A stretch of DNA of 24,874 nucleotides from a virus: the IMG/VR virus record IMGVR_UViG_3300020186_000086, positions 1 to 24,874 of that record. One strand, written 5' to 3'. This document shows positions 1-5,770 of this stretch, piece after piece. How positions within the stretch are numbered: position 1 is the stretch's first letter; each line of letters opens with the position of its first letter. The translations under genes were made by a program, and so were the position numbers. The notes below the pieces were generated by a model, which saw only the letters and a list, made by a program, of their open reading frames with translations, made no database searches and had not been told where the DNA came from.

Positions 1-2
1 GT

Positions 3-44
3 GTTGCGCATGGTGTGTACGAATATAATAACGGGAAAAGGTAA
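3..44 (+). CDS. 3' end of an upstream gene (partial)
   Basis: An open frame enters from the window edge and ends with TAA at 42-44, giving a C-terminus that finishes in YEYNNGKR. The stop lies right beside the AAAGG ribosome site of the next gene, the spacing expected for a compact early operon. The other frame reaching this point ends at 54, inside the next gene, and is less likely. Too little is visible to name a function. Confidence 0.4.
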   Translation, partial: VAHGVYEYNNGKR

Positions 45-46
45 TA

Positions 47-739
47 ATGATTGATTACGACAAACTTAAGATAGCCCACACGATAGCCAGCAAAATTCCA
101 GGCGGTTTATTTATTTGTTATTTTTATTCACCAGACCGACTTGAGTTTTCATTTGTAAGCATCGAGCACGAGTATTACGGCACGAAAAACATAGATGATG
201 CAATACTTAAGCTTACCGAGTTAGCAAAGCCAAAGCCAAAGTATGCGGTAAACTCGGTTGTCTATGCGTTAGACGGTTTTAATGGAATTATTGAAGTTAA
301 AATAGTCAGATCATATGTAACGGGCATAGATGAGACCATCAATATTTATGTTACAGATCTTGGCGCTAGTTACGCTGAATCAAAGCTATATCCGACCCGT
401 GAAGCCCTTATCGAAGCTCAAGTTGAACACTGGCAAAAAGTACGCTGCCAAGGCGGTGGACATGATTATGCTACCGACTCATCAATATGCATCTATTGCG
501 ATACAATACAGCATTCACAGCCCACCGCCACAATTAAAGGCGGAACGTTAGCCTTAAGCGAGTTCGAAACCGTAAAAGTCCGAGGCGTTGAGCGTGCAGT
601 ATCCGAGTTTGATTCTGGGCATGAAGCGTGCCCTCACGAGCGTGATGAAAACGAACGATTAAGAAGTCTTGAGAATGCATGCGGATGGACTATTCTTTAT
701 CCGTGCAAACATTGCAAGGAGTACTATTTATGCGATTAG
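47..739 (+). CDS. Hypothetical phage early protein with two Cys/His zinc-knuckle-like motifs
   Basis: A 230-aa soluble protein, starting at ATG 47 behind AAAGG (37-41). Residues about 65-128 look like a small beta-rich domain found in many phage accessory proteins, ending in a YPTREALIEAQ helix (inference from pattern memory). Two possible metal sites follow: C134, H139, C148, C151, and C195, H197, C220, C223. The spacing C-x(1-5)-H-x(n)-C-x2-C recurs in two neighbouring gene products. The gene ends with TAG and overlaps the next small ORF by 10 nt, so it belongs to the same transcript. No enzyme motif is visible. A regulatory or adaptor role is possible but not shown. Confidence 0.8.
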   Translation: MIDYDKLKIAHTIASKIPGGLFICYFYSPDRLEFSFVSIEHEYYGTKNIDDAILKLTELAKPKPKYAVNSVVYALDGFNGIIEVKIVRSYVTGIDETINIYVTDLGASYAESKLYPTREALIEAQVEHWQKVRCQGGGHDYATDSSICIYCDTIQHSQPTATIKGGTLALSEFETVKVRGVERAVSEFDSGHEACPHERDENERLRSLENACGWTILYPCKHCKEYYLCD

Positions 740-846
740 ATGATATTGCAAATTTTATGTTCCCTTGCATGATACTCGTGGTTTCTGGTTGCGTGACAAT
801 TTTAGCAGTTGCTTTTACATACTATATTATAAAGGAGTTTTTTTAG
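730..846 (+). CDS. Small single-pass membrane protein (38 aa)
   Basis: A 38-aa ORF starts at ATG 730, inside the end of the preceding gene, and stops at TAG 844-846, immediately before the ATG of the next gene. After an N-terminal MRLDDIANF the middle is strongly hydrophobic (about residues 9-34), followed by KEFF, which predicts one transmembrane helix. The coding space has no other use and the overlaps match the rest of the operon. The ORF is in frame with the following gene, separated by a single amber codon. Function unknown; such small membrane proteins in phage early regions are often superinfection or lysis modulators (general knowledge, not evidence here). Confidence 0.6.
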   Translation: MRLDDIANFMFPCMILVVSGCVTILAVAFTYYIIKEFF

Positions 847-1209
847 ATGCACCGACTACTAAAATGTTTACAGATACGTGATTCTGGTATACGTGTGCCA
901 GTCAAACTAAAGTATGATTTTCAAAATTGGACTATAGGAACCGAACAAAAAGAACTCAATTATGAAACAATATACAGTGCGACTCTAATTTACGGCGTAG
1001 AAGTAAGAGTGTCAACCTTGGTTGAACAACCAGAGGCGTATATAAGAGAAAGGCTACGAATAGAGCTAAGCCACGAGCTTTATGGAGATGCTAGTCAACT
1101 AATAATTTACGCTTTAAACGCGCTTGAAAGACAAGACTTTGAAGGCTTAAGGGAGATTTTGTTCAATATAAAAAATGAAATAGATGGCACACGCTTGGAG
1201 TATTATTGA
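847..1209 (+). CDS. Hypothetical phage protein, 120 aa
   Basis: Starts at ATG 847 with a strong AAGGAG site at 832-837 inside the previous ORF and ends in a TGA that shares one base with the next ATG. Residues about 1-60 look beta-rich and the C-terminal half helical, with an EAYIRERLRIELSHELYGD segment resembling small phage proteins that pair with an RRELYGD-like helix. No cysteine motif, transmembrane helix or catalytic pattern is visible. Position in the tightly coupled early operon supports it being real. Function unknown. Confidence 0.75.
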   Translation: MHRLLKCLQIRDSGIRVPVKLKYDFQNWTIGTEQKELNYETIYSATLIYGVEVRVSTLVEQPEAYIRERLRIELSHELYGDASQLIIYALNALERQDFEGLREILFNIKNEIDGTRLEYY

Positions 1210-1553
1210 TGCAATGGTATAGCGTTAATCTAATTTTGCCAGGGCAGTTTACGGGTTATGTTATTGCTAGGGTGCTAAACGCCGACAATTGCCAATTTAT
1301 TTATCAAGCCCTTTATCGTGACGGCGTGTGGGAATTCTGGGATGAAGAATACTGGCCTAGTAATCGCGAAGGTTTTAGGGTGACGCATTGGACGAACATG
1401 CCGAAGATAGGGGATGGCAATGGCATAGGGAAGAAAGCATATTGTAGATTGTTTGGTCACGACTGGCTGTGTATTGTCGGGCAACACCACGATGATACTT
1501 TATGCAAACGATGCCAAATGACACGGAAAGAATTGGGAGAAGGGTTTGAATGA
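1209..1553 (+). CDS. DUF551-like protein with C-terminal Cys/His knuckle
   Basis: The first 65 residues follow the DUF551 pattern: N-terminal W-x-S/V with an LP turn, a central A-L-Y-x-D-G-x-W strand and the hallmark VTHW-x-x-MP end. DUF551 proteins are small phage proteins of unknown role. After a short linker come C79, H84, C99 and C102, a likely zinc knuckle of the C-x4-H...C-x2-C type seen in its neighbours. I chose ATG 1209 (114 aa), which overlaps the preceding TGA by one base with GGAG at 1197-1200; a TTG at 1206 would add one residue. The end overlaps the next gene as ATGA. Confidence 0.75.
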   Translation: MQWYSVNLILPGQFTGYVIARVLNADNCQFIYQALYRDGVWEFWDEEYWPSNREGFRVTHWTNMPKIGDGNGIGKKAYCRLFGHDWLCIVGQHHDDTLCKRCQMTRKELGEGFE

Positions 1554-1744
1554 ATGACTTTACAAAAGACGAGCTGGAAAAGATAGCTTACTACGTGTAT
1601 ATTTCTGGTGATTTAATACACGTATCTCGCCATGATATTTTGCTTAAAAAGCTTCATTCTATGATCGATAACTATTGCGAGCATGAAGCAGACGAATTTG
1701 AAAATTTAGATTTTTGTAAAAAATGCGACGCGAGGTTTAGATGA
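1550..1744 (+). CDS. Small Cys/His-tailed hypothetical protein (64 aa)
   Basis: Starts at ATG 1550, overlapping the preceding TGA by four bases, with a GGGAGAAGGG purine-rich ribosome site just upstream. Residues 1-40 are helical; the C-terminus carries C43, H45, C56 and C59, the same C-x-H...C-x2-C arrangement found at the ends of two other proteins in this operon. This suggests a metal-stabilised tail that has spread between neighbouring genes. No other domain is recognisable. The stop codon overlaps the next ATG. Confidence 0.7.
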   Translation: MNDFTKDELEKIAYYVYISGDLIHVSRHDILLKKLHSMIDNYCEHEADEFENLDFCKKCDARFR

Positions 1745-1905
1745 TAATCAGCGAAAAACAGGTGTATGACCTTATGGATTGTGCGCATGGCTTACTTAAC
1801 CGAATGATCACTCATAATGAATCACCGTTTTGCATTGAAGAAGTAGAGATGATACTCAATGAAATTCGTGAACAGCAATCAACGGAGCTCAAAGAAATTA
1901 CATGA
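1741..1905 (+). CDS. 54-aa hypothetical protein, copy 1 of a tandem paralogue pair
   Basis: An ORF overlapping its neighbours at both ends as ATGA (start 1741, stop 1903-1905). The product is helical and ends in EIREQQSTELKEIT. It aligns without gaps over all 54 residues with the product of 2174-2338: 33 of 54 residues are identical by my count, including the MIISE start, LMDC, LLNRM and EIREQQST. Conservation of reading frame between two diverged copies is good evidence that both are translated. Function unknown; no cysteine knuckle or membrane segment. Confidence 0.7.
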   Translation: MIISEKQVYDLMDCAHGLLNRMITHNESPFCIEEVEMILNEIREQQSTELKEIT

Positions 1906-2177
1906 ACATTACAATAACAGACTTTAACGATATTGCTTTCTGGGCTTTTAGATACGCGTTGGGTCGCAAAACCTATGCCGTAGGCAATATAGTCGATATT
2001 TTGATTCGTCATTCAGAATTTATTAATTTATGCGAAAAGTCAAAAATGATAAGTGAAATTGATAGGGCGATAAAAGAAGGAAGAGCTGGCGCGGATTGCG
2101 ATATGGAAGACTGGAACAAGCTTAAGATTGCGCTTCAAAACATTAATGAACAGCAATCTACAGAGGTAGAGGAATGA
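1902..2177 (+). CDS. Hypothetical 91-aa protein sharing its C-terminal tail with the flanking paralogues
   Basis: Starts at ATG 1902 overlapping the previous TGA and ends overlapping the next ATG. The product is predicted helical. Its last residues (INEQQSTEVEE) resemble the ends of the 54-aa proteins on either side (IREQQSTELKE), so this short tail is shared by three consecutive genes. A 15-base stretch of its 3' part, CTTAAGATTGCGCTT at 2121-2135, recurs at 2343-2357 after the second 54-aa copy, indicating that the gene was once duplicated with it. Function not recognisable. Confidence 0.7.
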   Translation: MNITITDFNDIAFWAFRYALGRKTYAVGNIVDILIRHSEFINLCEKSKMISEIDRAIKEGRAGADCDMEDWNKLKIALQNINEQQSTEVEE

Positions 2178-2338
2178 TAATCAGCGAAAGACAGATACAT
2201 TATCTCATGGATTGCACCCAAATCTTACTTAACCGAATGGTTATTAATAATGAGTCACCGCGCTTGACTGGAAATGTAGAGTTGCTGCTCGATGAAATTC
2301 GTGAGCAACAATCAACGAAACTAAAGGAAGTAAATTAA
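2174..2338 (+). CDS. 54-aa hypothetical protein, copy 2 of a tandem paralogue pair
   Basis: Starts at ATG 2174 (ATGA overlap with the preceding gene) and stops at TAA 2336-2338. It is a full-length, gap-free paralogue of the product of 1741-1905. Substitutions cluster in the middle (residues 12-38), while the first five residues and the EIREQQST tail are unchanged. Its TAA abuts a possible ATG at 2338, but the following frame carries only a remnant. Function unknown. Confidence 0.7.
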   Translation: MIISERQIHYLMDCTQILLNRMVINNESPRLTGNVELLLDEIREQQSTKLKEVN

Positions 2339-2342
2339 TGGA

Positions 2343-2378
2343 CTTAAGATTGCGCTTGACGACCTTCAATGCAAATAG
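2343..2378 (+). pseudogene. Remnant of a second copy of the 91-aa gene
   Basis: After the second 54-aa paralogue, the bases 2343-2378 translate as LKIALDDLQCK then TAG, matching LKIALQNINEQ near the end of the 91-aa protein; 15 bases are identical to 2121-2135. There is no start codon in this frame. The simplest reading is that the 54-aa + 91-aa pair was duplicated in tandem and the second 91-aa gene then lost most of its length (about 210 bases compared with copy 1). Confidence 0.55.
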
Positions 2379-2418
2379 TATCATTTTTTAAACATTGCAT
2401 GAAGTCCAGGAGGTTATC

Positions 2419-2595
2419 ATGGATGAGAAAGTGGAAACACATATCAAAGAAACAGTTAAGCTTGGCGCTGAAAGTTGTTGTTGCGCTGCTTCATCCGCCT
2501 GGTGCAAATTCAGCTTCTTTCGATCAAAAGACAATACATCAAAATCTGAAAGTCACCAATCAACGCCTACACTGCCAAAAGATATAAAAATATGA
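2419..2595 (+). CDS. 58-aa cysteine-cluster protein
   Basis: Chosen start is ATG 2419, five bases after a perfect AGGAGG (2408-2413), the best ribosome site in the early region. The product has a helical N-terminal 16 residues, a cysteine cluster (ESCCCAASSAWCKF) and a polar Ser/Lys/Thr-rich tail. Its TGA overlaps the next ATG, as elsewhere in this operon. A second frame is open over the same bases (from ATG 2369 or 2399 to 2587) but has no ribosome site, so I prefer this frame. The cysteines could be lipidated or bind metal; nothing decides it. Confidence 0.6.
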   Translation: MDEKVETHIKETVKLGAESCCCAASSAWCKFSFFRSKDNTSKSESHQSTPTLPKDIKI

Positions 2596-2753
2596 ATGAA
2601 GATGAAAGCATTAAAAGATGCATTGAGATCTTTATTCTTTTTGAGAAAAATTATAAAAGCGCAAACATGCTTACTCTTTTTGGTGTAGCAAAATCACAAT
2701 TTAAAACTTATGAAGACGTTTTGCGGTATATTGAAAATATGCGCAAACATTAG
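2592..2753 (+). CDS. 53-aa hypothetical protein, last gene of the early unit
   Basis: Starts at ATG 2592 (ATGA overlap) and ends TAG 2751-2753. The product looks like a small all-helical protein, with an acidic start (MNEDESIKRCIEIFILFEKN) and a tail ending in ENMRKH. Its stop overlaps by four bases the stop of the convergent VRR-NUC gene on the other strand. No family recognised. Confidence 0.6.
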   Translation: MNEDESIKRCIEIFILFEKNYKSANMLTLFGVAKSQFKTYEDVLRYIENMRKH

Positions 2754-3106
2754 TAGTTTTTTAAGTATGCTTTTATGACTTCTATCGCAGCATCAAACCC
2801 CCACACTGCAGCGCACATATAACCGCGCTGTGTTTTCAAGTTTAAAAACGCTTCTTGTTCTGCTGTTACTTTATTTTTACCCACTTTTAACTCAATCCAT
2901 AGACCGGCATAGTCGTCAATTGGGATCGCTAAGAAAAAATCAGATACGCCGCGCTTTACGCCCATCCGTTTAAGTGTTCGTCCTGTTTGTATAGAGCATT
3001 GCCGCTCATTCGCAAAATGATGAAAGTCATTCGTTAGGCTTGGATATTGATAATTAAACCAATTGACAATATTTATATGCTCCATCTGTTCGGGCTGCAA
3101 CGCCAT
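2750..3106 (-). CDS. VRR-NUC family nuclease
   Basis: A 118-aa protein with the compact PD-(D/E)xK fold of stand-alone viral VRR-NUC domains: an N-terminal helix with E6/Q7, the KRGVSDFFLAIP segment carrying catalytic D56, then WIELKVGK with E72 and K74, followed by the EQEAFL helix. This matches the family's full length, so it seems intact. Viral stand-alone VRR-NUC proteins are structure-selective DNA nucleases thought to act in recombination or in resolving DNA for packaging (family knowledge). It is the last gene of the late operon, three bases after the lysozyme stop, with AAGGA inside the lysozyme end as ribosome site. Its position among lysis genes is unusual. Confidence 0.85.
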   Translation of the reverse strand: MALQPEQMEHINIVNWFNYQYPSLTNDFHHFANERQCSIQTGRTLKRMGVKRGVSDFFLAIPIDDYAGLWIELKVGKNKVTAEQEAFLNLKTQRGYMCAAVWGFDAAIEVIKAYLKNY

Positions 3107-3109
3107 TTA

Positions 3110-3511
3110 TCATCCTTGTCTTATCATCAAAGCTATATCTTTAGCTCTGCCATGAACCTGTGTCGCCCACTTGCTGTCCAATGCCTCTATAGACGCCTTT
3201 GTATAGTCTTTAACGATTAGAGCCGCTATCATACGCTTAAAGCCTAGTAGACGCGTTATGCCCATGTTAAAACACATATTAAACAATGCATTTTTTACGT
3301 TTTCTGGCTGGCTTGTGTACCATGTAAATTTTGCCAATTGCGTTTCGCATCTTTTTATATCATTTGATAAAATAAATTCAGCTTCATCTACTGTGATTCC
3401 AAGGTAGTCTAAATTATGACCCCAGCCTATAGTTAGTTTTCCTACAGTATCCAAATAAGGTTTGGAGCTATACCCTTCATGTTTTTTAATCCATGGTTTT
3501 AGGTGATCCAT
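3110..3511 (-). CDS. Endolysin, T4-type lysozyme (GH24)
   Basis: This enzyme hydrolyses the beta-1,4 bond between MurNAc and GlcNAc in peptidoglycan at the end of infection. The catalytic triad of T4 lysozyme is present with the right spacing: E12 in KKHEG, D21 in PYLDT, and T27 in KLTIGWGHN. The C-terminal substrate region includes the family's F-N-x-C-F-N-M-G and RAKDI-like helices. At 133 aa it is shorter than T4 lysozyme (164 aa), mainly at the C-terminus. No signal peptide or SAR anchor is visible, so it should need a holin; the small membrane protein immediately upstream is the candidate. Confidence 0.92.
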   Translation of the reverse strand: MDHLKPWIKKHEGYSSKPYLDTVGKLTIGWGHNLDYLGITVDEAEFILSNDIKRCETQLAKFTWYTSQPENVKNALFNMCFNMGITRLLGFKRMIAALIVKDYTKASIEALDSKWATQVHGRAKDIALMIRQG

Positions 3512-3513
3512 TA

Positions 3514-3675
3514 TCAGTCTCCCGGCGACAAATCTATATCAATCCCTTGAGTTTTTAAAATAGCTTCTGCGGCTTGCTCAAGGACACCATCGGCTGTCCG
3601 TGTTATTAAGAAAGACCCCAACCCCACGGCGAATGCTGCTCCAATAATTGCTATTTTTATCCATGAAAATTTCAT
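3514..3675 (-). CDS. Small N-terminally anchored membrane protein, holin or spanin candidate
   Basis: A 53-aa ORF starting at ATG 3675 behind AAAGGA and ending two bases before the lysozyme start. Residues about 4-25 (from FSWIKIAIIGAAFAVGLG) form one transmembrane helix, followed by a 28-residue soluble amphipathic tail ending DIDLSPGD. Location directly before a leaderless endolysin is typical for a holin, but one-helix proteins of this size can also be inner-membrane spanins or unrelated. Function is inferred only from position and topology. Confidence 0.65.
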   Translation of the reverse strand: MKFSWIKIAIIGAAFAVGLGSFLITRTADGVLEQAAEAILKTQGIDIDLSPGD

Positions 3676-3679
3676 TGCT

Positions 3680-3754
3680 TCATCCTTTTGCAAATAATGC
3701 GCCCACCAAGATGAGCGCAGATATAATTAAGCCGCAAGTCTTAAAACTTGCCAC
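3680..3754 (-). CDS. Possible 24-aa hydrophobic peptide (second lysis peptide?)
   Basis: A GTG-started frame of 24 codons begins inside the end of the upstream structural gene and stops four bases before the ATG of the holin candidate. The product is hydrophobic from residue 8 on (GLIISALILVGALFAKG). The spacing fits the operon, but there is no ribosome site before the GTG, so translation would need coupling. Composition alone could arise by chance; low confidence. Confidence 0.25.
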   Translation of the reverse strand: MASFKTCGLIISALILVGALFAKG

Positions 3755-4230
3755 GTGATTACAGTTGCAGCGCCAGGGTCAGCAGACATCAACACGGTGA
3801 TAGTGTCAGCTGTTGGCGTTACTTTTTGCACTGATACCGCAGTTGTACTTGCTTGGATTTGCGCAAACACTAGATCAGAAGCAAGAGCACCCGTTACAGT
3901 AATAGTATCTGTAGCACTACCACCGGCGTACGCTTCCTTGCCAGCAAAGGCAACAACATAAGCAGGTCTAGTTCCGGCGACTGGATTAGCAATAAAATCC
4001 GCATTTACTGAGTCGTAAGTGAAAAATGCAATCCCAGCATCATACTTAATTAAAACAACATCTGTGTCTGTCCACTGAAATTCACCATTTTGCAATGTTT
4101 CAATATCAGATAGAATTGTAGAACCCGTTAAGTATCCAGCGGTTGTAATCGCGGTCAACGTATCATCAGTTACGATTGCGACGATATTTGGATTGCCCAC
4201 GAAATAACGACCTATTGAAGTAATAGACAT
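3727..4230 (-). CDS. Phage structural protein, Gly/Thr/Ala-rich beta protein
   Basis: A 167-aa protein with AAAGGAG eight bases before ATG 4230. Residues 1-75 contain an NPNIVAIVTDDTL and LQNGEFQWTDTDVVLI strand pattern; residues about 100-167 form an Ig-like or head-decoration-like beta domain (GGSATDTITVTGAL...ADTITVLMSADPGAAT). Proteins with this last module are common near phage head, tail and fibre genes and are probably virion-exposed. The position between the tail block and lysis genes fits a minor virion protein. No precise family can be assigned. Confidence 0.7.
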   Translation of the reverse strand: MSITSIGRYFVGNPNIVAIVTDDTLTAITTAGYLTGSTILSDIETLQNGEFQWTDTDVVLIKYDAGIAFFTYDSVNADFIANPVAGTRPAYVVAFAGKEAYAGGSATDTITVTGALASDLVFAQIQASTTAVSVQKVTPTADTITVLMSADPGAATVITWQVLRLAA

Positions 4231-4257
4231 TTTTAAAGCTCCTTTTAATTAATTAGT

Positions 4258-4455
4258 TTAAGTTCTTACCCAGTCTGTACGACGCATTCTATCCAAGTCG
4301 TCCATGCCTAAATACCCAACTCCACCAGCCGCGGCGTCAGTTCTAACGCCGTATTTTCCAGCGGCCTTAGCTCTGTCTATTAATTCGTCATGGCCTGTTC
4401 TGTTTCTGCCTTCACGAACTTCAATAGCTTTTTTTGGCATATCATCATAAGCCAT
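4258..4455 (-). CDS. Small hypothetical phage protein (65 aa)
   Basis: ATG 4455 is chosen because GGAGGTGATT lies directly before it; an upstream in-frame GTG at 4461 falls inside that ribosome site. The charged product contains an RNRTGHDELIDRAKAAGKYG segment and ends RRTDWVRT, with a short Gly/Ala turn between. No domain is recognisable. It follows a 42-aa basic ORF whose stop overlaps its ribosome site, so the two are probably translationally coupled. Confidence 0.65.
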   Translation of the reverse strand: MAYDDMPKKAIEVREGRNRTGHDELIDRAKAAGKYGVRTDAAAGGVGYLGMDDLDRMRRTDWVRT

Positions 4456-4457
4456 AA

Positions 4458-4586
4458 TCACCTCCCCTTTTTAGCAGGCTTGCAATCTTTATTGTCTTTT
4501 TTTGCACTTGGCATTGATTTTTTTGCAGCTTCCATGCGACCCATACCCTTCGGCTCGTCACGTCCTGATTTAGTGCTTGTTTTCAT
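4458..4586 (-). CDS. Very basic 42-aa protein
   Basis: Starts at ATG 4586 after GGGGAAAG and stops at TGA 4458-4460, within the ribosome site of the next gene. About a quarter of the residues are lysine, with KSGRDEPKGMGRMEAAKKS and repeated AKK motifs. Small lysine-rich phage proteins of this size and place are often found beside tail or packaging genes, but no role is established. The start overlaps the preceding gene by 17 bases. Confidence 0.55.
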   Translation of the reverse strand: MKTSTKSGRDEPKGMGRMEAAKKSMPSAKKDNKDCKPAKKGR

Positions 4587-4734
4587 TACTTTCCCCTGGT
4601 TTTTCATCGATAGTAACAACTTCTTCTTTTTTTTCAGCAGGCTTAAAAAACTTCATGACTTCTGCATAATGCGCACCCGCCGCAACTAAGTCATGTAAAT
4701 ACGAATCATCTATAGTTTGTTTTGTAGCTTTCAT
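4570..4734 (-). CDS. 54-aa hypothetical protein
   Basis: Starts at ATG 4734, preceded by AGGGG that spans the stop of the upstream gene (TAA 4739-4741), and ends TAA 4570-4572. The N-terminal half is a helix (SYLHDLVAAGAHYAEVMKFF); the C-terminal half is charged and probably disordered (KKEEVVTIDEKPGES). No family recognised. It sits in a chain of coupled small genes at the end of the tail block. Confidence 0.6.
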   Translation of the reverse strand: MKATKQTIDDSYLHDLVAAGAHYAEVMKFFKPAEKKEEVVTIDEKPGESNENKH

Positions 4735-4738
4735 TTTG

Positions 4739-5227
4739 TTACCCCTGAGTAGGCCATGTTATTTTAGGTAACGACTCTATAAATTCTTGAATTGTTGGAA
4801 TTGGTACCGAGCCCGATTGAATCAAGTCATATTGAGCATATGCATAGGCAAGCACATCATCACGCCAATCGATAAACGTTTGAGCTTCATCTTTCCATTT
4901 AACATTCTTGCCCGCAACGTACGTCGCGATAGATACTGAGTCGTCATAATCTTTGGATTTCGCAGTATTATCCAGATGATTTTGAGTTGCAAGATTCAAT
5001 GAGCTAATAGCTTCGTTTGCTTCAATTCTGTGCTTCATATCATCTGTTAAATACGCATCAACTTCTAGCTCAGTCGGACAAGGAACCGTGTTTTCTGTGC
5101 TCCAATCTACAGACCAATTGGCCAATGGAATTTCGCCAGGCATTGCGTTTTCTATCGGACGAAAACTAAATTTTGCATTACTTACAAGTCCATTCAGAGC
5201 ATAGTACAAATTATCTAATGTAATCAC
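4739..5227 (-). CDS. Tail-fibre-associated protein, possible fibre chaperone
   Basis: A 162-aa protein that starts with GTG 5227, overlapping the previous TGA by four bases and following AAGGAG. The C-terminal half contains the pattern D(N)TAKSKDYD-x-SVSIATY followed by AQTFIDWRDDVLAYAY, a signature I associate with proteins encoded just after phage tail-fibre genes and with the C-terminal parts of tail-fibre assembly proteins. N-terminal motifs are not recognised. Either an assembly chaperone or a minor fibre component; inferred from pattern and location. Confidence 0.55.
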   Translation of the reverse strand: MITLDNLYYALNGLVSNAKFSFRPIENAMPGEIPLANWSVDWSTENTVPCPTELEVDAYLTDDMKHRIEANEAISSLNLATQNHLDNTAKSKDYDDSVSIATYVAGKNVKWKDEAQTFIDWRDDVLAYAYAQYDLIQSGSVPIPTIQEFIESLPKITWPTQG

Positions 5228-5760
5228 CTTACTCTCCTTGCGGCTATCATGCCATAAGCACTACACGTGGAAACTGTAAAGTACGCTCGAACGGGCAGAT
5301 ATATTGTTGTTGTTGATGCTATAGTTATTCTAGTTTGAGACACAACAAAGACTGGTGGACCGATTGACCCAAATGCCGACGCGCTGCCGAAGTTAAGAAT
5401 TTGAGAAGTGGTGCTCGCTGGAGCCGTAGGTATAAGTGCGGACGTAGAAGTTATTGCCGCATCTGCTCGCTGCAAAAGTGTAGTTCCACCCCCGGTAAAC
5501 CATATCTCACCCCAAACATCCCAGTCGCCTGCCGTCAATGAAACACTTGTCATGTTTGCAGCGGTGGCTGTCGTTAACGTAACAGCAGAGCCAATTAAAA
5601 CAATAGTTTCCAAAAGCTGCCCAACACTACCAGCCGCCGCATTGTCATTTGTAGTAGTGCCGACAAGATTGGCTTGGTTAATTGTCGGCTGGTTTTGTCG
5701 AACTGTGCTGCCCGTGCCCGTGAACGTAGTCACAACTCCACCGGTGAATCCTTGGCTCAT
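5224..5760 (-). CDS. Tail fibre distal/receptor-binding domain protein
   Basis: A 178-aa protein made mainly of one C-terminal beta domain common in phage tail fibres: LTAGDWDVWGEIWF followed by a Thr/Ser-rich stretch and a final SACSAYGMIAARR-like barrel strand (here STCSAYGMIAARRVR). Such domains trimerise and bind the host surface. The first five residues (MSQGF) and 15 bases are identical to the start of the next upstream gene, suggesting a shared attachment tag or past exchange. Ribosome site AGGGG precedes ATG 5760. Confidence 0.75.
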   Translation of the reverse strand: MSQGFTGGVVTTFTGTGSTVRQNQPTINQANLVGTTTNDNAAAGSVGQLLETIVLIGSAVTLTTATAANMTSVSLTAGDWDVWGEIWFTGGGTTLLQRADAAITSTSALIPTAPASTTSQILNFGSASAFGSIGPPVFVVSQTRITIASTTTIYLPVRAYFTVSTCSAYGMIAARRVR

Positions 5761-5770
5761 AAAAGACCCC

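Noticed and set aside
2369-2587. 72-aa alternative frame over the cysteine-cluster gene
   Set aside because: Its starts lack ribosome sites, while the other frame has a perfect AGGAGG and overlaps the next gene as ATGA.
4390-4689. 99-aa hydrophobic/aromatic + strand ORF
   Set aside because: It is antisense to three small coupled minus-strand genes with ribosome sites; its Phe-rich content mirrors their Lys codons.
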